Source: Bacteroides cellulosilyticus (lineage in GTDB: Bacteria; Bacteroidota; Bacteroidia; Bacteroidales; Bacteroidaceae). From it: 64,000 nucleotides of DNA. Made by a program: the position numbers and the translations under genes. The notes beneath the pieces are model-generated. The model worked only from the letters and a program-made list of their open reading frames with translations. It was not told where the DNA came from and did no database searches. The stretch lies in contig NZ_CP081903.1 in NCBI RefSeq assembly GCF_020091405.1, forward strand, positions 3,410,501-3,474,500, read 5' to 3'. This document shows, in pieces, positions 51,916-62,600 of the stretch (position 1 is its first letter; each line of letters opens with the position of its first letter).

Positions 51916-53898
51916 ATGAAGAACAATATGAGAAAAATAATTTATTTATTGACACTGCTCTTAGGGATGTCTTTAGCGGCTTGCTCGGACGAGACTATTC
52001 CTGAGCAGCCGGAAAAGCAGGAACCGGAACAGCCTGTCGAACCGAATCCGGACCCGGAACCTGGGATTCCCGTCGAAGCCAAGTTGCCGGTATTACGTGT
52101 AGAAGGGCGTTACCTTAAAAATGAAAAGGGAGAGATAGTCAATCTGCATGGTTTTACGCAGACTTACAGCCCTTTCTTCAATAACAATGCCTGGGGTAAC
52201 TATGACGTGCAGGCATGCTTCAGGTATAATAAGAGTATGGTAGACGGAATTGTGGCTGCCGGATGGAAGTTCAATTTCGTGCGGATGCACCTCGATCCGT
52301 ATTGGAGTGATGACCCCTCCATGCAGTCCGTGAGATATGAAGGACATGAACGGTTCTCTGAAACCCGTTTTCGGAAGTATCTTGAAGAGTTGTTTGTGCC
52401 GATGGCAGAATACTTTATTTCCAAAGGAATGTATGTGGTGATGCGTCCGCCCGGAGTCTGTCCGGCTGATGCTCCCTATCAAGGTATAGAAATAGGAGAC
52501 TCTTATCAGCAGTTTTTGCTCAAAGTGTGGGATATTGTTTCGCAACATCCTAAACTGAAAAATAATACGGATGTTATGTTCGAGCTTGCCAATGAACCTG
52601 TCAGAATAAAAGGTACTGACGGAACATACGGCAGTAGCGGTGACGGTCATTTCAAGAATCTCCAACTCTACTTTCAGGCTATAGTAGACAAAATACGTGC
52701 CAACTGTCGCAACATTGTTTGGGTGCCGGGATTGTCTTATCAGTCATCTTACGCCGGATATGCCATTCACCGTATCGAAGGGGAGAACATAGGCTTTGCC
52801 GTTCACTGCTATCCCGGTTGGTATGGTAGCGATGCCGAGGAAGACAGCGGTGAAGGAATCGGCTCTTCCACAGGAGGAGGTTATGACGCTTTTCAGCGGG
52901 GTTGGGATGCGCAAGTAGGTCCTGTGGCGGCTTTCGCTCCTATCATGGTGACTGAAATAGACTGGGCTCCGAAGAAATATGATGCCACTTGGGGTAAAAG
53001 TATTACAGGAACGGCAGGTGGTGAAGGTTTTGGTGCCAACTTCAAATATATAGCCGATAATTCAGGTAATGTTTCCTGGTTGTTCTTTACAACGAGGTCA
53101 CATGAACTGGCAGCGTTTAAAGATGTGCCGGGTGAACCGGGCAATTACACTTTCCTCAATGATCCCGAGGCCTGTCCGTGGGCGATGTACCATTGGTTCA
53201 AGGAATATGCTGAAGGGATAGTAGTGAATGGGGAACTGGAAAAACTGGAGTTGATGGGACAAGAGGGAGAACTTCGTCTGCAAATGGGTGGTACGAATTA
53301 TCTCAAAGTGAAGGCTGTTTATTCTGATGGAACGGTACGGATGGTGACTGCGGAAGCGACTGTCAACAGTTCAGATACAAACGTGCTGAAAGTAGAACAG
53401 ACGGCCAAATTGGTAGCTGTGGCACCCGGTGAAGCTACGGTAACCGTTACATATCAATCGGCTACCGGAGTCAGTAAGCAACTGGCATTGCCGGTTACGG
53501 TAATTTCTCCTTTCTCACTGACAGCAGATGTCTTCAATCCTTCTATATGGGAGAAAGGCACGTTCGACGAGAACACCCGCACACTGGTGACGGGGCAGTA
53601 TGGTTTCGGAGGATGGCAATATGACAGTGGACTTGATTTGTCAGGATATAAGACTGTGACCGTAGAGCTGGGTAACGATAATGAGAGTGGTGTTTCGTTC
53701 CGTCTGTTTGATAAAAACAATTATTGGAGTGAGCCTGCTGCGTATGATTTCGGATCTTCGCGTAAGATTGTAGTGGAGTTGAACAATATGAAAGATAAGA
53801 ACGGAGGAAAGATTGATCCTTCGCATCTTTACATTGCAGGTTTTTGGTCAACAGGTGGAAAACCTATTGTGATAGCTAATGTCTCCTTAGCAAATTAA
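51916..53898 (+). CDS. GH5 (GH5_21-like) xylanase lipoprotein with Big_2-like domain
   Basis: Surface lipoprotein of 660 residues: lipobox SLAAC, a Pro/Glu-rich linker (about 25-55), a GH5 barrel (about 60-430), a Big_2-like Ig domain (about 435-525, YLKVKAVYSDGTVRMVTAEA) and a C-terminal beta domain (about 530-660, FGGWQYDSGLDLSGYKTVTV) resembling a carbohydrate-binding module. The catalytic pair is visible: acid/base Glu227 in FELANEP and nucleophile Glu347 in VTEIDWAP. In xylan loci of Bacteroidetes the GH5 member is usually GH5_21, an endo-xylanase, and the sequence fits that memory; subfamily assignment needs an alignment. It stands alone between the BACON pseudogene and CE1, with a 22 bp-period array in front. 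Confidence 0.82.
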   Translation: MKNNMRKIIYLLTLLLGMSLAACSDETIPEQPEKQEPEQPVEPNPDPEPGIPVEAKLPVLRVEGRYLKNEKGEIVNLHGFTQTYSPFFNNNAWGNYDVQACFRYNKSMVDGIVAAGWKFNFVRMHLDPYWSDDPSMQSVRYEGHERFSETRFRKYLEELFVPMAEYFISKGMYVVMRPPGVCPADAPYQGIEIGDSYQQFLLKVWDIVSQHPKLKNNTDVMFELANEPVRIKGTDGTYGSSGDGHFKNLQLYFQAIVDKIRANCRNIVWVPGLSYQSSYAGYAIHRIEGENIGFAVHCYPGWYGSDAEEDSGEGIGSSTGGGYDAFQRGWDAQVGPVAAFAPIMVTEIDWAPKKYDATWGKSITGTAGGEGFGANFKYIADNSGNVSWLFFTTRSHELAAFKDVPGEPGNYTFLNDPEACPWAMYHWFKEYAEGIVVNGELEKLELMGQEGELRLQMGGTNYLKVKAVYSDGTVRMVTAEATVNSSDTNVLKVEQTAKLVAVAPGEATVTVTYQSATGVSKQLALPVTVISPFSLTADVFNPSIWEKGTFDENTRTLVTGQYGFGGWQYDSGLDLSGYKTVTVELGNDNESGVSFRLFDKNNYWSEPAAYDFGSSRKIVVELNNMKDKNGGKIDPSHLYIAGFWSTGGKPIVIANVSLAN

Positions 53899-53904
53899 AA
53901 AGAC

Positions 53905-53992
53905 ATATCAACTCTCATCTTTCCGAGAGTTTGATATAATTTGTGCATTTTATAATATCTTTCCTGCATCCTCTGTGAAGAGTGTGCAGGAA
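53905..53992 (+). terminator. Two hairpins after the GH5 gene
   Basis: ATATCAACTCTC (53905-53916) pairs with GAGAGTTTGATAT (53925-53937) with one bulged base, followed by AATTTG and ATTTT. A second stem, TTCCTGCA (53961-53968) with TGCAGGAA (53985-53992), contains an inner CTCT/AGAG stem. Probably the end of the GH5 transcript. Confidence 0.55.
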
Positions 53993-54067
53993 TACAAATC
54001 TGTAATATTTATCTAATATTGATATTCAAATGTCTAAAATTGCAAATCAGTGATCGGATTCATGCCT

Positions 54068-54075
54068 TATTTTTG
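54068..54075 (+). promoter_or_regulatory. -7 element of the CE1-GH95-GH8 operon
   Basis: TATTTTTG, a TAnnTTTG match, 49 bp before the CE1 start. TTG lies 25 bp upstream, too far for a good -33. No ATGTAACAT-type boxes or 22 bp array are seen here. Confidence 0.5.
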
Positions 54076-54116
54076 CAGATATATATGAATGGTCTGATAA
54101 ACTTTAAATAAAAGAT

Positions 54117-55001
54117 ATGATGAAGAAGATAATTGTATGGTTGGCTGCAATGATGTATACACTGTCCGGTTATGCACAAAATGCACCTTGGAATATTCAG
54201 AGTAAAGTAGTTACGGATACTCTTTTTAGTAAAGTATTGAATTCAAAGCGTGCTTATACTGTTTTTCTACCCAAAAGCTTTGAACAGAATAAAGAGAAAA
54301 AATATCCTGTTCTCTATCTTTTGCATGGAATGTGGGAGACAAATCCGGTTTGGACTGAACGTGGTCATGTGAAAGATGTCATGGATCGGCTTGTAGCCAG
54401 TGGAGAAGCGTGTGAGATGATTATTGTTACTCCGAATGCCGGTGGAAATATCCATATGGAGTGGAACGGATATTTTGATATGCCGGGTTGGAAATATGAG
54501 ACTTTCTTTTATACGGAATTCTTGCCCTATATAGAGAAGAAATTCCGGGTGATAGGTGATAAGCAACATCGTGCCATTGCCGGTTTGTCAATGGGAGGTG
54601 GCGGAGCTACTAATTATGGTCAGCGCCATAGTGATATGTTCTGTGCAGTCTATGCGATGAGTGCCCTGATGTCTATTCCTGAGCAGGGAGCAGTGCCTGC
54701 TGATGATCCGAATTCGAAGATAGCGATACTTACCCGTAGTGTTATTGAAAATAGCTGTGTGAAATATGTGATGGAGGCTGACGAGAACCGTAAGGCTGAT
54801 TTACGTAGTGTTGCCTGGTTTGTAGATTGTGGGGATGATGATTTCCTGCTTGATCGTAATATAGAGTTTTATCAAGCTATGCGTAACACTGGCATACCCT
54901 GCCAGTTCAGGGTGCGTGATGGAGGGCATGATTGGGAATATTGGCACTCGGCTCTTTATCAGTGTTTACCTTTCGTAACCCGGATATTTGGTAAAGAATG
55001 A
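54117..55001 (+). CDS. CE1-type esterase (feruloyl or acetyl-xylan esterase)
   Basis: Secreted alpha/beta-hydrolase of 294 residues with signal peptide (TLSGYAQ). Nucleophile Ser158 sits in GLSMGG, the oxyanion/strand motif is YPVLYLLHG, and likely triad partners are the Asp in [11 protein letters not shown] and the His in DGGHDWEYW. The fold matches the CE1/esterase D family, whose members in xylan loci release ferulic acid or acetyl groups. The choice between the two cannot be made here. The stop overlaps the first possible ATG of the next gene (ATGA at 54998-55001), so the two are coupled. The start could also be 54120. Confidence 0.87.
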   Translation: MMKKIIVWLAAMMYTLSGYAQNAPWNIQSKVVTDTLFSKVLNSKRAYTVFLPKSFEQNKEKKYPVLYLLHGMWETNPVWTERGHVKDVMDRLVASGEACEMIIVTPNAGGNIHMEWNGYFDMPGWKYETFFYTEFLPYIEKKFRVIGDKQHRAIAGLSMGGGGATNYGQRHSDMFCAVYAMSALMSIPEQGAVPADDPNSKIAILTRSVIENSCVKYVMEADENRKADLRSVAWFVDCGDDDFLLDRNIEFYQAMRNTGIPCQFRVRDGGHDWEYWHSALYQCLPFVTRIFGKE

Positions 55002-55036
55002 ATATGTATATAGAAATAATAAATAATAGACAGATT

Positions 55037-58000
55037 ATGAGAACATTTGTATTTACATGCTTACTTCTTTTAGGCATGACGACATTTGCACAAGATGCGA
55101 ATTTTCATGTCTATCTGTGTTTGGGACAATCGAACATGGAGGGAAATGCAAAGGTAGAAGAACAGGACACAGTGTCAGTTGACAGCCGTTTTCAGGTATT
55201 AGCGGCTGTCGATTGTCCTAATTTGGGAAGGACTAAAGGGAATTGGTATAAGGCGGTTCCTCCTTTAGCACGTTGCTATACGGGCCTGACTCCGGGAGAT
55301 TATTTTGGACGGGCTATGGTGGCTAACCTGCCATCCAATGTGCGGGTAGGGATTATCAATGTTGCCGTAGGTGGTTGCAGGATAGAACTGTTTGACAAGG
55401 ATAACTATCAGTCGTACGTAGAAACTTCTCCGGACTGGCTGAAGAATATGGTAAAAGAATATGGTGGCAATCCTTATGCACGTTTGGTTGAGATGGCAAA
55501 GCTTGCTCAAAAGGATGGGGTAATTAAAGGTATTCTACTGCACCAAGGAGAGTCGAATACAAATGATAAAGACTGGCCTTCAAAAGTAAAGGGAGTGTAT
55601 GATAATCTTTTGAAAGATTTGGGATTATCTGCTGCTAATGTGCCTTTACTGGCGGGTGAGGTGGTACATGCGGATCAGAATGGAGTCTGTGCCAGCATGA
55701 ATACAATCATTGATAGTTTGCCACAGGTAATTCCTACTGCACACGTCATATCCTCTGCCGGTTGTCCGGCTGCATTCGATAATCTTCATTTTACAGCCGA
55801 AGGATACCGGATGTTGGGAGCACGCTATGCTGCTAAGATGCTTTCTATTTTGGGATATGGAGATTGGACATCTGCCCAGAATATGAAGTTGTGGTATGGT
55901 CGTCCGGCACAAGACTGGCTGGAAGCTCTGCCACTGGGTAATTCCCGTTTGGGAGCTATGGTATTTGGCGGAACTGCCCGTGAAGAACTGCAACTCAATG
56001 AAGAGACTTTCTGGGCCGGCGGACCTTACAATAATAATAATCCCAAAGGATTGCAGGTATTACCTGAAATACGCCGTCTTATTTTTGAAGGCAAAACTCT
56101 GGAGGCACAGAAACTTATTGATGAGAATTATATGACGCCTCAGCATGGCATGCGCTACTTGACGATGGGGAGTCTTTTCCTGAATTTCCCCGGACATGAG
56201 AATCCTTCTGAATATTACCGGGACCTGAATTTGGAGAATGCTACTGCTACCACCCGTTATGAAGTGGATGGAGTGAAGTTTGTCCGTACGGCGTTTGCCT
56301 CTTTGAGTGATGATGTGATTATTGTCCGTATTCAGGCGGATAAGGCAAAGGCTTTGGATTTCGCCATATCATACAACAGTCCGCTGAAATCAAATGTACA
56401 AGTAAAGGGTGGCAAACTGATTATCTCCTGTCAGGGAGCTGAACATGAAGGAATCCCTGCTGCTATGCGTGCCGAATGCCAGGTGCAGGTAAAAACTGAT
56501 GGTAAAGTGAGTAAGGAAGAGAGTGCACTTGCTGTAAATGGGGCTACCGAGGCTACTTTGTACATATCGGCAGCTACCAATTTTGTGAATTACCATGATG
56601 TTAGTGCTAATGAATCAAAGCGTGCGGCTACTTATTTACAGAAAGCCATCCGTGTTCCTTATGAACAGGCTTTGAAGAGTCATATCGCCTCTTACCGTAA
56701 ACAATATGACCGTGTGGCCCTGACTTTGGAAAGTACTAAAGTTTCTGCTTTGGAGACACCTGTCCGTGTACAGCGTTTTATAGAAGGAAATGATATGGCG
56801 ATGGCGGCTTTGATGTTCCAATATGGTCGTTATTTGTTGATTTCTTCTTCGCAACCCGGTGGTCAGCCTGCTAATCTTCAGGGGATCTGGAATCACAGTC
56901 CATATGCTCCCTGGGATAGTAAATATACGATTAATATCAATGCGGAGATGAATTATTGGCCTGCTGAGGTAACCAACCTGAGTGAGACGCATGAACCTTT
57001 CTTTGACATGGTGGCTGATCTTGCGGTCGCAGGCAGCGAGACAGCTAAAGTTCTTTATGATGCTAAAGGTTGGGTGGCACATCATAATACGGATATATGG
57101 CGTGCCTGCGGACCGGTGGATGCTGCAAGCTTCGGCATGTGGCCTAATGGAGGTGCCTGGGTGGCACAACATCTGTGGCAACACTATTTGTTTACCGGTG
57201 ATAAAGAGTTTTTAAAGAAGTATTATCCGATATTAAAAGGAACTGCTGATTTTTATTTAAGTCATTTGGTGGAACATCCGAAGTATAAGTGGATGGTTAC
57301 GGTACCTTCCATGTCTCCGGAACATGGTTATCGGGGTTCACAAACAACGATTACGGCAGGTTGTACAATGGATAATCAGATTGCTTTTGATGCTCTTTAC
57401 AGCACACTTCAGGCAAGTCGTATTCTGGGTGGTGATAAACAGTATGAAGATTCTTTGCAGAATATGTTGGGCAAGTTGCCACCCATGCAGATTGGCAAAC
57501 ATAACCAATTGCAAGAGTGGCTGATTGATGCTGATAATCCGTTGGATGACCATCGGCATATTTCGCACTTATATGGTTTATATCCCGGTAATCAGATTTC
57601 TCCGACTACAAATCCTGAGTTATTCCAGGCTGCCCGCAATACTTTGATACAGCGTGGTGACATGGCTACCGGTTGGAGTATCGGTTGGAAGATTAATTTC
57701 TGGGCACGTATGCTGGATGGCAATCACGCTTATAAGATCATACAGAATATGCTTCATCTTTTGCCTAATGATAAAGTTCAGAAAGAATATCCTGAAGGGC
57801 GTACTTATCCTAATTTGTTTGATGCCCATCCGCCTTTCCAGATTGATGGTAACTTCGGTTATACGGCAGGAGTGGCAGAGATGTTGTTGCAAAGCCATGA
57901 CGGGGCGGTACAATTGTTGCCCGCATTGCCCGAAGCATGGAAGAAAGGAAGTGTGAAAGGACTTGTTGCCCGTGGCGGTTTTGTGGTGGATATGGAATGG

Positions 58001-58261
58001 GATGGCGTTCAACTGAATAAGGCGAAGGTACATTCTCGTTTGGGCGGGGTACTGCGCATCCGTTCTTATGTTCCTTTAAAAGGAAAAGGGGTGCAAGTGG
58101 CAGACGGTGCTTGTCCGAATCCTCTGTATGCACCGGCAGTTATAAAAGAACCAATCGTTTCAAAACAGATAAATCCTCAATCTCCGATTCTCTATCGTAC
58201 TTATGAATATGATATTGTTACTCAGCCGGGAGAAGACTATTTGCTGGAGCGTAGCATGTAA
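55037..58261 (+). CDS. SASA esterase-GH95 fusion enzyme
   Basis: A two-enzyme protein of about 1074 residues. The N-terminal part (about 20-285 from this start) is an SGNH/SASA esterase: [24 protein letters not shown] and the Asp/His pair in [14 protein letters not shown]. The C-terminal part (from about 290, [28 protein letters not shown]) is a complete GH95 with [22 protein letters not shown] and [17 protein letters not shown]95 enzymes are alpha-L-fucosidases or alpha-L-galactosidases; in xylan loci (BACOVA_03438) the activity is alpha-L-galactosidase, fitting complex corn-type xylans. I chose ATG 55037 ([12 protein letters not shown]) for its signal peptide; 54998 overlaps the CE1 stop and would add 13 residues. 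GH8 follows after 38 bp. Confidence 0.86.
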   Translation: MRTFVFTCLLLLGMTTFAQDANFHVYLCLGQSNMEGNAKVEEQDTVSVDSRFQVLAAVDCPNLGRTKGNWYKAVPPLARCYTGLTPGDYFGRAMVANLPSNVRVGIINVAVGGCRIELFDKDNYQSYVETSPDWLKNMVKEYGGNPYARLVEMAKLAQKDGVIKGILLHQGESNTNDKDWPSKVKGVYDNLLKDLGLSAANVPLLAGEVVHADQNGVCASMNTIIDSLPQVIPTAHVISSAGCPAAFDNLHFTAEGYRMLGARYAAKMLSILGYGDWTSAQNMKLWYGRPAQDWLEALPLGNSRLGAMVFGGTAREELQLNEETFWAGGPYNNNNPKGLQVLPEIRRLIFEGKTLEAQKLIDENYMTPQHGMRYLTMGSLFLNFPGHENPSEYYRDLNLENATATTRYEVDGVKFVRTAFASLSDDVIIVRIQADKAKALDFAISYNSPLKSNVQVKGGKLIISCQGAEHEGIPAAMRAECQVQVKTDGKVSKEESALAVNGATEATLYISAATNFVNYHDVSANESKRAATYLQKAIRVPYEQALKSHIASYRKQYDRVALTLESTKVSALETPVRVQRFIEGNDMAMAALMFQYGRYLLISSSQPGGQPANLQGIWNHSPYAPWDSKYTININAEMNYWPAEVTNLSETHEPFFDMVADLAVAGSETAKVLYDAKGWVAHHNTDIWRACGPVDAASFGMWPNGGAWVAQHLWQHYLFTGDKEFLKKYYPILKGTADFYLSHLVEHPKYKWMVTVPSMSPEHGYRGSQTTITAGCTMDNQIAFDALYSTLQASRILGGDKQYEDSLQNMLGKLPPMQIGKHNQLQEWLIDADNPLDDHRHISHLYGLYPGNQISPTTNPELFQAARNTLIQRGDMATGWSIGWKINFWARMLDGNHAYKIIQNMLHLLPNDKVQKEYPEGRTYPNLFDAHPPFQIDGNFGYTAGVAEMLLQSHDGAVQLLPALPEAWKKGSVKGLVARGGFVVDMEWDGVQLNKAKVHSRLGGVLRIRSYVPLKGKGVQVADGACPNPLYAPAVIKEPIVSKQINPQSPILYRTYEYDIVTQPGEDYLLERSM

Positions 58262-58299
58262 TGATATTAGTAGTCTATTAATTGTGACAAAACCTTGAA

Positions 58300-59556
58300 A
58301 TGATAAAACTTACAACTTTATTTGCGGTTAGTGTTAGCCTGATACTTTCCGGCTTTTGTTCACTTGGAGTTCAGGCTCATCCTATTCAGGAAAATAATAG
58401 TGGGGACCCGGTCCCTGCAGGAGCTTATTATACTGATAAATATCGGAATTTGTTTAATGAGTATTTAGGTATTTCTCAACAACAAACCGACCGGAAAATG
58501 GAGCAAATCTGGAATCACTTCTTTGTGAATGAAAAAACAAAAGTTTACTATGAGAGTGATGACAATACTGCCTATATTTATGATACCGGGAATCAGGATG
58601 TACGTACAGAAGGAATGTCCTATGGAATGATGATATGTGTACAGTTGGATAAGCAGGCTGAATTCGATAAGTTATGGCGGTGGGCCAAGAAATATATGCT
58701 GTATACTTCGGGCAAATGGTCGGGATATTATGCCTGGCACTGTACACCTCATGGTGTTAAGATAGGTAAGGAGCCGAGTTGCGCTTCTGATGGCGAAATT
58801 TACTTTATCACTTCCTTGTTCTTCGCTTCTCACCGTTGGGGGGATGACGGGGCATATGATTATAATAAGGAGGCCCAGAAAATATTGAAAGATGTTATGT
58901 CTAAAGATGGTTCCCAAGGCGTTTATAACCTGTTTAATACTGAGAGTAGACTCGTTACATTTGTACCGGAAAAGGTCTATTATAACTATACGGATCCTTC
59001 TTATAATCTGCCTGCTTTCTTTGAACTTTGGGCTTTGTGGTCTGACACTAATAAGGAATTCTGGAAGCAAACACCTGATGCAGCCCGTCGCTTACTGACT
59101 GATGCATCACATAAAAAGACGGGGCTATTCCCTGATTATTCTGCATTTGATGGTACTCCTTGGAAACCTAAGAATTGGGGGTATGATACAAGAAGATATC
59201 AGTTTGATGCTCTCCGCTGTGCCATGAATGTCGGTATGGATTATTATTGGTTTGGAAAAGATGCTGCTAACCAGACAAAGATGATGAGTCGATTGCTTAA
59301 CTTTTTCAAGCAAGATAATTTTACGCACGAATATTTCAATGTGGATGGTTCAGCACCTGCCGGTAATTATTCAACAGGTATGATTGGTGCAAATGCTGTC
59401 GGAGCTTTTACATCGAATGACAAGAACCTGGCGAAAGAATACATACAGAGACTATGGGATGAACCATTACCCACAGGTAAATTTCGTTATTACAGCGGTA
59501 TGGTATATATGATGTCTATGCTGCATGTCAGTGGAAACTTCCGGATTATCAAGTAG
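58300..59556 (+). CDS. GH8 reducing-end xylose-releasing exo-oligoxylanase
   Basis: Secreted or periplasmic GH8 enzyme of 418 residues (signal peptide SLGVQA). The catalytic acid is in DVRTEGMSYGMM (Glu104), and the substrate-side segments GYYAWHCTPHG, YNLPAFFELWALW and GLFPDYSAFDG (the likely base Asp) match Rex-type GH8 enzymes, which remove xylose from the reducing end of xylo-oligosaccharides. Endo-xylanase GH8 members exist, so the mode of action is inferred. It is the last gene of the CE1-GH95-GH8 operon and is followed by a strong terminator shared with the convergent regulator gene. Confidence 0.88.
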   Translation: MIKLTTLFAVSVSLILSGFCSLGVQAHPIQENNSGDPVPAGAYYTDKYRNLFNEYLGISQQQTDRKMEQIWNHFFVNEKTKVYYESDDNTAYIYDTGNQDVRTEGMSYGMMICVQLDKQAEFDKLWRWAKKYMLYTSGKWSGYYAWHCTPHGVKIGKEPSCASDGEIYFITSLFFASHRWGDDGAYDYNKEAQKILKDVMSKDGSQGVYNLFNTESRLVTFVPEKVYYNYTDPSYNLPAFFELWALWSDTNKEFWKQTPDAARRLLTDASHKKTGLFPDYSAFDGTPWKPKNWGYDTRRYQFDALRCAMNVGMDYYWFGKDAANQTKMMSRLLNFFKQDNFTHEYFNVDGSAPAGNYSTGMIGANAVGAFTSNDKNLAKEYIQRLWDEPLPTGKFRYYSGMVYMMSMLHVSGNFRIIK

Positions 59557-59610
59557 CTTGATGGATAGAACACGTAAAGTAGTATAAGTGTTTATATTGA
59601 TATAATAAAG

Positions 59611-59654
59611 AAAGCCAGCTAATTAGTTATGTGAATTAGTTGGCTTTCTTTTTG
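59611..59654. terminator. Bidirectional terminator between GH8 and the regulator
   Basis: A 13 bp stem AAAGCCAGCTAAT (59611-59623) with ATTAGTTGGCTTT (59635-59647), one G-T pair, then CTTTTTG on the plus side; on the minus side it is followed by CTTTATTAT. It serves two convergent genes. Confidence 0.8.
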
Positions 59655-59660
59655 TTCTGT

Positions 59661-62600
59661 TTAGTTCTGTTGCTCAATTTCGTCAGAAGAAGACTTTTGC
59701 TGTTCTTCCATATAGGTGGTGGGTGGTACTCCGTATAATTCTTTAAAAGCAGTAGAAAAATATGCTATATTAGTAAAACCTGTAAGGGTAGCGACTTCAG
59801 TAATGTTATGATACTGGTTTGCCAATAGTGATGCTGCTTGTTTCAGGCGGACATTGCGTATTAAGTCGCGGGTTGACTGGTTGGTCAACTCTTTTAGCTT
59901 ACGGTGCAAATGTACGCGACTGATACCTACTTCAGTTGCTATCATTTCAACATTCAAGTCGGGATTACCGAGATTATCATTAATAACTTTCATCACTTTA
60001 TCAAGCAGTCTATCGTCAGGTGATTGGACTTTTAGTTTCTTCAACTTCTGTTCTTGCATCTGGCTGCCACTGAAACTGTTACGCAGTATTTCCCTACTCT
60101 TAATAAGATTGATTGCCGTTTTTCTCAATATTTCGATACTGAATGGTTTTACTATGTATGCATCTGCTCCCATGTTTAAACCTTCCAGATTATCTTCTTC
60201 TCTTGATTTGGCTGTCAAGAGGATAATTGGTATATGGTTAATGGTTACATTCTGTTTGATTTTTTTGCAAAGTGTCAGTCCATCCATTTCAGGCATCATG
60301 ATATCACTGATAATCAGATCCGGTTCTTTTTTTAGAATAATTGCAAGAGCTTCTTTTCCATTAGTACACTCGCTCATATGGAAATCACTTGCCAATTCGC
60401 GACAGATGTACTTTCGTATTTCTTCATCATCTTCTACTACCAGAACACGACTCTTTGTTTTGGAACGTACTTTTTCGTCTTCTTCATCAACAGGAGAAGT
60501 TGGGAGAACAGTTGTGATATGTACGGGAGAATGGTTATCAGCCGGGTTATTATCTATTTCTTCAGCGCTCAGATGTTCCTTACCTAAGGGCAATCGTATA
60601 ATGAAGCGGGAACCCGGTTTCCCTTCATTATTTTCTGCTTCTATTGTACCATGGTGTAATTCTATTAATGAACGGCTTAGATGCAATCCGATACCCGTAC
60701 CTACATTAGAGTTATTGTGGCTGTTACGGATTTGATAGAAACGCTCAAAAATTCTTCCTATCTCTGCAGGATCAATTCCGATGCCGCTATCTTCCACTAT
60801 TATTTCAAAATAATGTTGTAAAGAGCAGGGAGCATTTATGTCGTTACCTGTGCGGAGATAAATATTGATTTTTCCGTTTTCCGGTGTAAATTTGAACGCA
60901 TTAGAGATTATGTTCAGGATAACTTTATCAAAATTCTTAGGATCTATCCATGCCTGTAAGCTTTCCATCTCTGTTTGAAAACTAAGAGTGATATGTTTGG
61001 CATTTGCTTGATATTCGAAGGTATAGTATAGATCTCGGATGAAGCCTACGATGTCTACCTCCTGAAATTTCAGTGACATTTGTCCTTTGTCTATTTTGCG
61101 AATATCCATCAGCTGGTTGACCAGGCGCAGAATACGTTCAGCATTCCGATAAATAGTGTGATAGTTTTTCTGTCGTTCTCCATCTTTATCAGTAGCGATA
61201 AGCTTCTGTAATGGGCTTATGATAAGAGACATCGGAGTACGTATCTCATGGGATATATTGATGAAAAACTGCAATTTGGCTTCATTGATTTGTTCTGCGT
61301 GAATATGTTCCAATATTTCCTGACGGGCACGGTAACGATGACGCACCTGGATGATGATGATATAGATGATGACTATCAGTAATATTCCATACATTAGCTT
61401 TGCCCATCCGGATGCATACCATGCGGGATAAATAGTGATAAGTATTTCTTTAATATCAGAATAGGAGCCATTATCTTTTGCTTTCACTTGGAATGTGTAG
61501 TCGCCAGGGTTTAGATTACTGAATGAAACTCGGTTGATGCCTTGTTGTAAACTAATCCAGTTGCTGTTGTTGATGCGGTATATATAGGTGATTCGCTCTG
61601 GGCTGAAAAACTCCATGGCTGAAAATTCAATACTGAAAGAGTTGTCCTTGTGGGAAAGCTGGAAGTGATTGGCATCCATCACTGCAGTAGTGACAATGTC
61701 TTTACTTCCTGATTTCATCCCTTTCTTTACCATTTTATCATGGATATAGAAATCCGTAATCCGAATCTCGGGCTTTTTATTCGAATTGGTTATTTCTGCC
61801 GGATTAAAATAAGTGATACCGTTGGTACCTCCAAAAATCAGTTCACCTTGCTGACATGCAAAGCCGGCTCCTTTGCTGAATTCATTACCTTGTAATCCGT
61901 CACTTGCATAGAAATTAATGAAGCCCTGATTTTTAGGATTGAACCGACTGATTCCATAATTTGTACTGATCCAAAGATAGCCATCCATATCTTCTTTGAT
62001 TGCGCATATATAATTGCTCGGCAAACCGTCCACTATTGTGTATTCTTGGATATCAAGACTTTGGGGATTGAGTCGTTTTAATCCTTTAGACGTTCCTATC
62101 CAGATGATTCCATCACTACCCTCGTGAAGGGCATAAATTACATCTTCATATAATATTCTTCTGTTTTTCAGAGGGGAAATGAAATCCATGTTTTTTATGT
62201 CCAGGCATCCTAAGCCGTCATAAGTTCCTATGTACAGTTTGCCTTCATCAGTGTATAAGAGACTGTTTATCCATGAATTATGTAGCATGTTTATTTTATT
62301 CCAGTTAGTGTTGTTGTTGTCGAGTATCGAGCATTGACCTACTTTCCTGGTATTTATATCCATGTAAAATAGGCCGCCTCCCATAGTTCCTATCCACAAT
62401 GTCTTGTTATTATCTTCTGCAAAGCAATATATGTTTTCTGTCAGGTTGGACGGTTGTTCCGATAGCTTCAGGTATTCGCAACGACCGGTCTTGGGGTCCA
62501 GTCGAGCCATGCCGTGAAGGTAAGAGCCTATCCACAGATTGTAGTTGGAGTCTTCAAAGATACTCATGATGGTTGCGGGAACAGAATGTGGGTCATCTGT

